The translations under genes and the position numbers were made by a program. 32,126 nt of DNA, taken from positions 1 through 32,126 of the forward strand of contig JADLHW010000154.1 of assembly GCA_020848615.1 (NCBI GenBank), given 5' to 3'. The DNA comes from Thermoleophilia bacterium (GTDB taxonomy: Bacteria; Actinomycetota; Thermoleophilia; Miltoncostaeales; Miltoncostaeaceae). Positions 29,520 through 32,126 of this stretch are shown here, one piece after another (the first letter of the stretch is position 1; every line of letters begins with the position of its first letter). The notes below the pieces were generated by a model. The model saw nothing but the letters and a program-made list of their open reading frames with translations. It had not been told where the DNA came from and searched no databases.

Positions 29520-30197
29520 GTGTGGAGCAGGCTTGAGGGTGTTGGCAGGGATGGCGGCGGGACGGCCTCCGCGCGCCGTGTGCCCGAGCCCGCGCCCGCG
29601 ATCCTGAACGAGTGGGTCGCCCCGGCGCAGCCCGTTCACGACCGGGGCGGGCAGACACCCGACGACATGGCCGTGATGGCGGAGTGGTGCGCGGTGGGGT
29701 ACAGCGCCCCGGATCCGCCGTCGCCCGAGCCGGAGGAGATCGACCTGGCGGCGTTCGCCGAGTGGTCGGCCCCCGTGGTCGCCGCCCGCGCCGAGCCCGA
29801 CCTCGCGACCCTGTCGGAGTGGTCGACGATGCCGTCCGGCGCGGTGATCCTGGAGCGTGCGCTGGCGCTGGCCGAGGCCGCCGCGGTGCGCGAGGCGCCG
29901 ATGAGCCGCATCGAGCGCACCCGCGCCGAGGGCACCTTCCAGGTGACCGGCCTGGCCCTGGCCTCCGGGCACCTGGTGTTCGAGGGCATCACCTTCACGC
30001 ACCGCCTGCAGCGGGCCCCGAGGCCCGAGTCGGTGCGGCTCGTGGCCAGCACCGAGGAGAACGTCGCCCCCGGTGGCCTGGTCGTGATGGCCGACAGCGG
30101 TTTCGGGCCGGGCCCGGAGGGGTTCACCCTCGTGCTCGCCGCGGCCGCGCCCGGCCGGTTCCACGCGCGGGGACGCTACGAGGTCGAGCTGAGCTGA
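29520..30197 (+). CDS. Uncharacterised protein with spaced EW motifs
   Basis: A 225-residue protein I do not recognise, with no signal peptide or membrane helix. GTG 29520 is preceded by GGAGG at 29506-29510 with 9-base spacing; an in-frame GTG at 29496 lacks a site, so I prefer 29520. The N-terminal half carries four short motifs, LNEW, MAEW, FAEW and LSEW, spaced about 20-35 residues apart in a Pro/Ala/Asp-rich setting. The C-terminal half (about 135-225) looks folded and beta-rich: GTFQVTGLALASGHLVFEGITFTHRL and later GGLVVMADSGFG and GRFHARGRYEVEL. The next gene also has Trp-centred acidic repeats, hinting at a common role. Coding is supported by codon pattern and ribosome-binding site; the function is unknown. 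Confidence 0.7.
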   Translation: MWSRLEGVGRDGGGTASARRVPEPAPAILNEWVAPAQPVHDRGGQTPDDMAVMAEWCAVGYSAPDPPSPEPEEIDLAAFAEWSAPVVAARAEPDLATLSEWSTMPSGAVILERALALAEAAAVREAPMSRIERTRAEGTFQVTGLALASGHLVFEGITFTHRLQRAPRPESVRLVASTEENVAPGGLVVMADSGFGPGPEGFTLVLAAAAPGRFHARGRYEVELS

Positions 30198-30272
30198 ACG
30201 CACCGGGCGCCAGCCGCCCGTCACGGAGGGGTCGCGACGCCGGACGGCGCCGACCCGGAACCCTGACCGTTG

Positions 30273-30291
30273 GCCGCCCCGGACGGGCGGC
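30273..30291 (+). terminator. Hairpin in the gap before the repeat-protein gene
   Basis: A perfect 7-base stem (GCCGCCC / GGGCGGC) with a 5-base loop lies about 75 bases past the preceding stop and 40 before the next ATG. No T-tract follows. It may end transcription of the upstream gene or be a leader structure of the downstream one. Confidence 0.35.
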
Positions 30292-30330
30292 AGTTCGCCC
30301 CTCGGACGAGGGTGCATGGAGGCCCTGAGG

Positions 30331-32126
30331 ATGATGAGCACGATGAACCTCGCACTGGTCGCCGGTGTCGCCGCCCTCCTGGTGGTGCTGCTGGTGATGC
30401 GGCGCAACACCGCGGACGGCGGCTCCTCGCCGAAGTCCGCGAAGGCGTCCGCGGTGAAGGTGCCCAAGGTGAAGGCCGTGAAGGAGCCGAAGGCCGGCAA
30501 GGCCCGCCGCGTGAAGCCGGTGAAGGCCGAGAAGCCCGTGAGGGCCCCGCGTTCGCGCGGCCGCCGTCGCGGCGCCGAGGCCGTGCCCGTCGCGGCGGCC
30601 GCCGGCATCCCGGAGGCCGAGCAGGTGACCGGCGAGTTCGGCCTGCCGACCGCCCCGGTGCCGGGCGAGCCCGACTGGGACGCCATGCGCGCCGCGCTGA
30701 ACGGCGTGGAGGTGCCGGAGCCGGTGACCGCCGAGACGGCCGTCACCGCCGAGGCCGCGCCCGTCGCGGGTGCGGTGCCGGTGGCCGGCGCGGAGGCGCC
30801 CGAGGACGCCTGGGACGACGAGGCGCTCATCACCGAGCCGGGCTGGCCGCTGCCCGGTGACATGGACGGCGGATGGGAGGACGGCGGGGAGCACGCGTTC
30901 GACACGACCCCGGCCCCCGAGGCGCCCGCCGCCGAGACCTGGCTGGGACAGGCGCCGGCCGCACCCGAGCCCGAGGCGGAGGCCGAGCCCGAGGCCGAGC
31001 ACGACGCCATGTGGGCGCCCGACCCGGCCGACGCGTGGAAGGCCGCCAAGGAGGCCGACGCGCCCACCGGCGACGCCGTGGCCCCGCAGGCCGACGCCTC
31101 CGAGGACGCCGCCTGGACCGGCGGCGGCTGGAACGCCGATGCCGAGCCGCGGGACGAGGCCGGCGACATGGCCGCCGAGGCCCTGGACAAGCCGTCGTGG
31201 AACGACATCCCGGTGACCGCCGAGGCCGAGCCCGTCACGGACTGGGACGCCCAGGCCTGGTCCCCGCCCGTCGCGGACGAGACCCCCTCGATCGGCTCCT
31301 GGGACGCACCGGCCGACCCCGTCGCCGAGGAGACCCCGTCGATCGGCTCCTGGGACGCACCCGCCGAGCCCCTCGCCGAGGAGACCTCCTCGATCGGCTC
31401 CTGGGACGCACCGGCCGAGCCGGTCGCCGAGGAGACCCCCGCCATCGGATCCTGGGACGCCGGCTGGGAGACCCCGGCCGGCGACGCCCCGGAGGCCGGG
31501 CCCGCCGATGAGCCGTCGCCCTGGGCGACGGGCGACGGGACCCCGGCCGCCGAGGCCGATCCGGGCCTGGTGGGCGCCGGCGCCGAATCCGCCGCCACCC
31601 TCGCCCCGGAGGCGCCGGTGGAGCACCTCACCGCCCAGGACGACCTGAGCGCGCAGGAGCCGGCCGACTCGTGGGCCCCGGCCGCGGACGACGCCTGGGC
31701 GTCGGCCATCGCCGAGGCCACCCCTCCGGTGACCTCCTGGAACGTCGACGACCCGGACGAGTGGGCGCCCCGGCCGGAGGAAGCTCCCGAGGCCGTCGCG
31801 CCGAGCGCCGAGCCCGAGGCCGAGGTCGCCCCGGCACCGGAGGCCGAGGTGGCCCCGGACCCGGAGCCCGAGGTGGTCGTGGAGCCCGCGGCCGAGGTGA
31901 TCGCGGAGCCCGAGGCCGAGGTGGTCGCCGAGCCGGCGGCCGAGGCCGCGCCGGTCGTCGAGACGGTCATCGAGGTGCCGGGCGCCGAGGCCACCGCATC
32001 GCCGGTCGCCGACGCCGCGGCACCCGTCACGGCGCCCGCGGACGGCCTGGCGTGGTGGGACGACGTCGAGCCCGACGCGTCCGACATCCTCGTCGACGAG
32101 ACCCCCGACTGGATGCGCGGGCAGGG
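30331..32126 (+). CDS. Membrane-anchored acidic low-complexity protein with Trp-centred repeats (partial)
   Basis: The frame stays open from ATG 30331 to the window end (598 residues visible, C-terminus missing). GGAGG at 30318-30322 sits 8 bases before this ATG; ATG 30316 is an in-frame alternative. A short N-terminus leads to one membrane helix (about residues 5-23, LALVAGVAALLVVLLVM), then a Lys/Arg/Pro/Ala-rich stretch (about 24-80, with KVKAVKEPKAGKARRVKPVKAEKP), which by the positive-inside rule places the long remainder in the cytosol. The remainder is strongly acidic, Ala/Pro/Glu-rich and probably disordered, punctuated by Trp in motifs such as DAWDD, GSWDAP, DSWAP and DEWAP, including a 17-residue tandem repeat at 31270-31461. 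I know no family for it; a scaffold or envelope-associated role is only a guess. Confidence 0.75.
   Translation, partial: MMSTMNLALVAGVAALLVVLLVMRRNTADGGSSPKSAKASAVKVPKVKAVKEPKAGKARRVKPVKAEKPVRAPRSRGRRRGAEAVPVAAAAGIPEAEQVTGEFGLPTAPVPGEPDWDAMRAALNGVEVPEPVTAETAVTAEAAPVAGAVPVAGAEAPEDAWDDEALITEPGWPLPGDMDGGWEDGGEHAFDTTPAPEAPAAETWLGQAPAAPEPEAEAEPEAEHDAMWAPDPADAWKAAKEADAPTGDAVAPQADASEDAAWTGGGWNADAEPRDEAGDMAAEALDKPSWNDIPVTAEAEPVTDWDAQAWSPPVADETPSIGSWDAPADPVAEETPSIGSWDAPAEPLAEETSSIGSWDAPAEPVAEETPAIGSWDAGWETPAGDAPEAGPADEPSPWATGDGTPAAEADPGLVGAGAESAATLAPEAPVEHLTAQDDLSAQEPADSWAPAADDAWASAIAEATPPVTSWNVDDPDEWAPRPEEAPEAVAPSAEPEAEVAPAPEAEVAPDPEPEVVVEPAAEVIAEPEAEVVAEPAAEAAPVVETVIEVPGAEATASPVADAAAPVTAPADGLAWWDDVEPDASDILVDETPDWMRGQ
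31270..31461 (+). repeat. 51-bp tandem repeat, 3.8 copies, in coding sequence
   Basis: Copies begin at 31270, 31321, 31372 and 31423 and encode variants of a 17-residue unit, VAEETPSIGSWDAPAEP; the fourth stops at GSWDA. The period is a multiple of three, so copy-number change would keep the frame. The first three copies are nearly identical in DNA, which suggests recent duplication and possible length variation between strains. Confidence 0.85.

Noticed and set aside
28926-32087. Very long minus-strand open frame, 1053 residues, Ser/Ala/Gly-rich
   Set aside because: It is the antisense shadow of the secDF end, the EW-motif gene and the acidic repeat gene. The plus strand has ribosome-binding sites, a membrane helix and sensible composition, while this frame has none.
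1-32126. tRNA, rRNA, CRISPR arrays, insertion sequences, riboswitches
   Set aside because: No cloverleaf ending, repeat-spacer pattern, transposase or terminal inverted repeats were seen; the only repeats are the coding 51-bp units and the short palindromes listed.

Overview
The window is very GC-rich DNA that is almost fully coding, with many GTG and TTG starts and long runs of genes joined by 1- or 4-base stop/start overlaps. Together with the yajC-secDF locus and a PimB-like glycosyltransferase beside an inositol-lipid-type PAP2 protein, this suggests a member of Actinomycetota, possibly Thermoleophilia. That placement is inference, and no rRNA or tRNA gene is present to settle it.

The centre (about 6.4-26.1 kb) is a vitamin B6 catabolic locus made of two divergent operons. 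Between them (15733-15938) lie overlapping divergent promoters and a palindromic operator. The leftward operon runs: GntR/FCD regulator, luciferase-like flavoenzyme, M29/NicX-like metalloenzyme, cupin, class II aldolase-type decarboxylase (HMPDC decarboxylase), 2Fe-2S and molybdopterin subunits of a xanthine-dehydrogenase-type hydroxylase, FHMPC dehydrogenase, 4-pyridoxolactonase, pyridoxal 4-dehydrogenase and a VOC protein. The rightward operon runs: BMP-type lipoprotein, ABC ATPase, two permeases, CoxG-like SRPBCC protein, pyridoxamine-pyruvate transaminase, FAD subunit of the molybdenum hydroxylase, alanine dehydrogenase and a GMC oxidase resembling pyridoxine 4-oxidase.

Proposed working of the locus: the ABC importer brings in B6 vitamers. 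Pyridoxine is oxidised, and pyridoxamine transaminated, to pyridoxal; alanine dehydrogenase recycles the alanine to pyruvate. Pyridoxal goes to 4-pyridoxolactone, then 4-pyridoxate, then (via a step not clearly assigned) to FHMPC, the 4,5-dicarboxylate, and after decarboxylation to 3-hydroxy-2-methylpyridine-5-carboxylate (MHPC). The flavin MHPC oxygenase and its amidohydrolase, known from Mesorhizobium, are not seen. In their place are a three-subunit molybdenum hydroxylase, a membrane-anchoring CoxG protein, an M29/NicX-like enzyme and a luciferase-like monooxygenase. This suggests an undescribed lower pathway in which MHPC is hydroxylated at C6 to a 2,5-dihydroxypyridine and then opened as in nicotinate degradation.

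The left flank (1-6.4 kb) holds the end of an AbiEii-like toxin and an AbiEi-like antitoxin, a LysE-type exporter, an intergenic region with two 20-bp-spaced palindromes, and a leftward chain (hypothetical protein, GT4 glycosyltransferase, PAP2 protein, M20 hydrolase, small lipoprotein) that is translationally continuous with the B6 operon. The right flank (26.1-32.1 kb) holds yajC, a fused secDF, an unknown gene, and a truncated membrane-anchored acidic protein with Trp-centred repeats. No CRISPR array, insertion sequence or RNA gene was seen.
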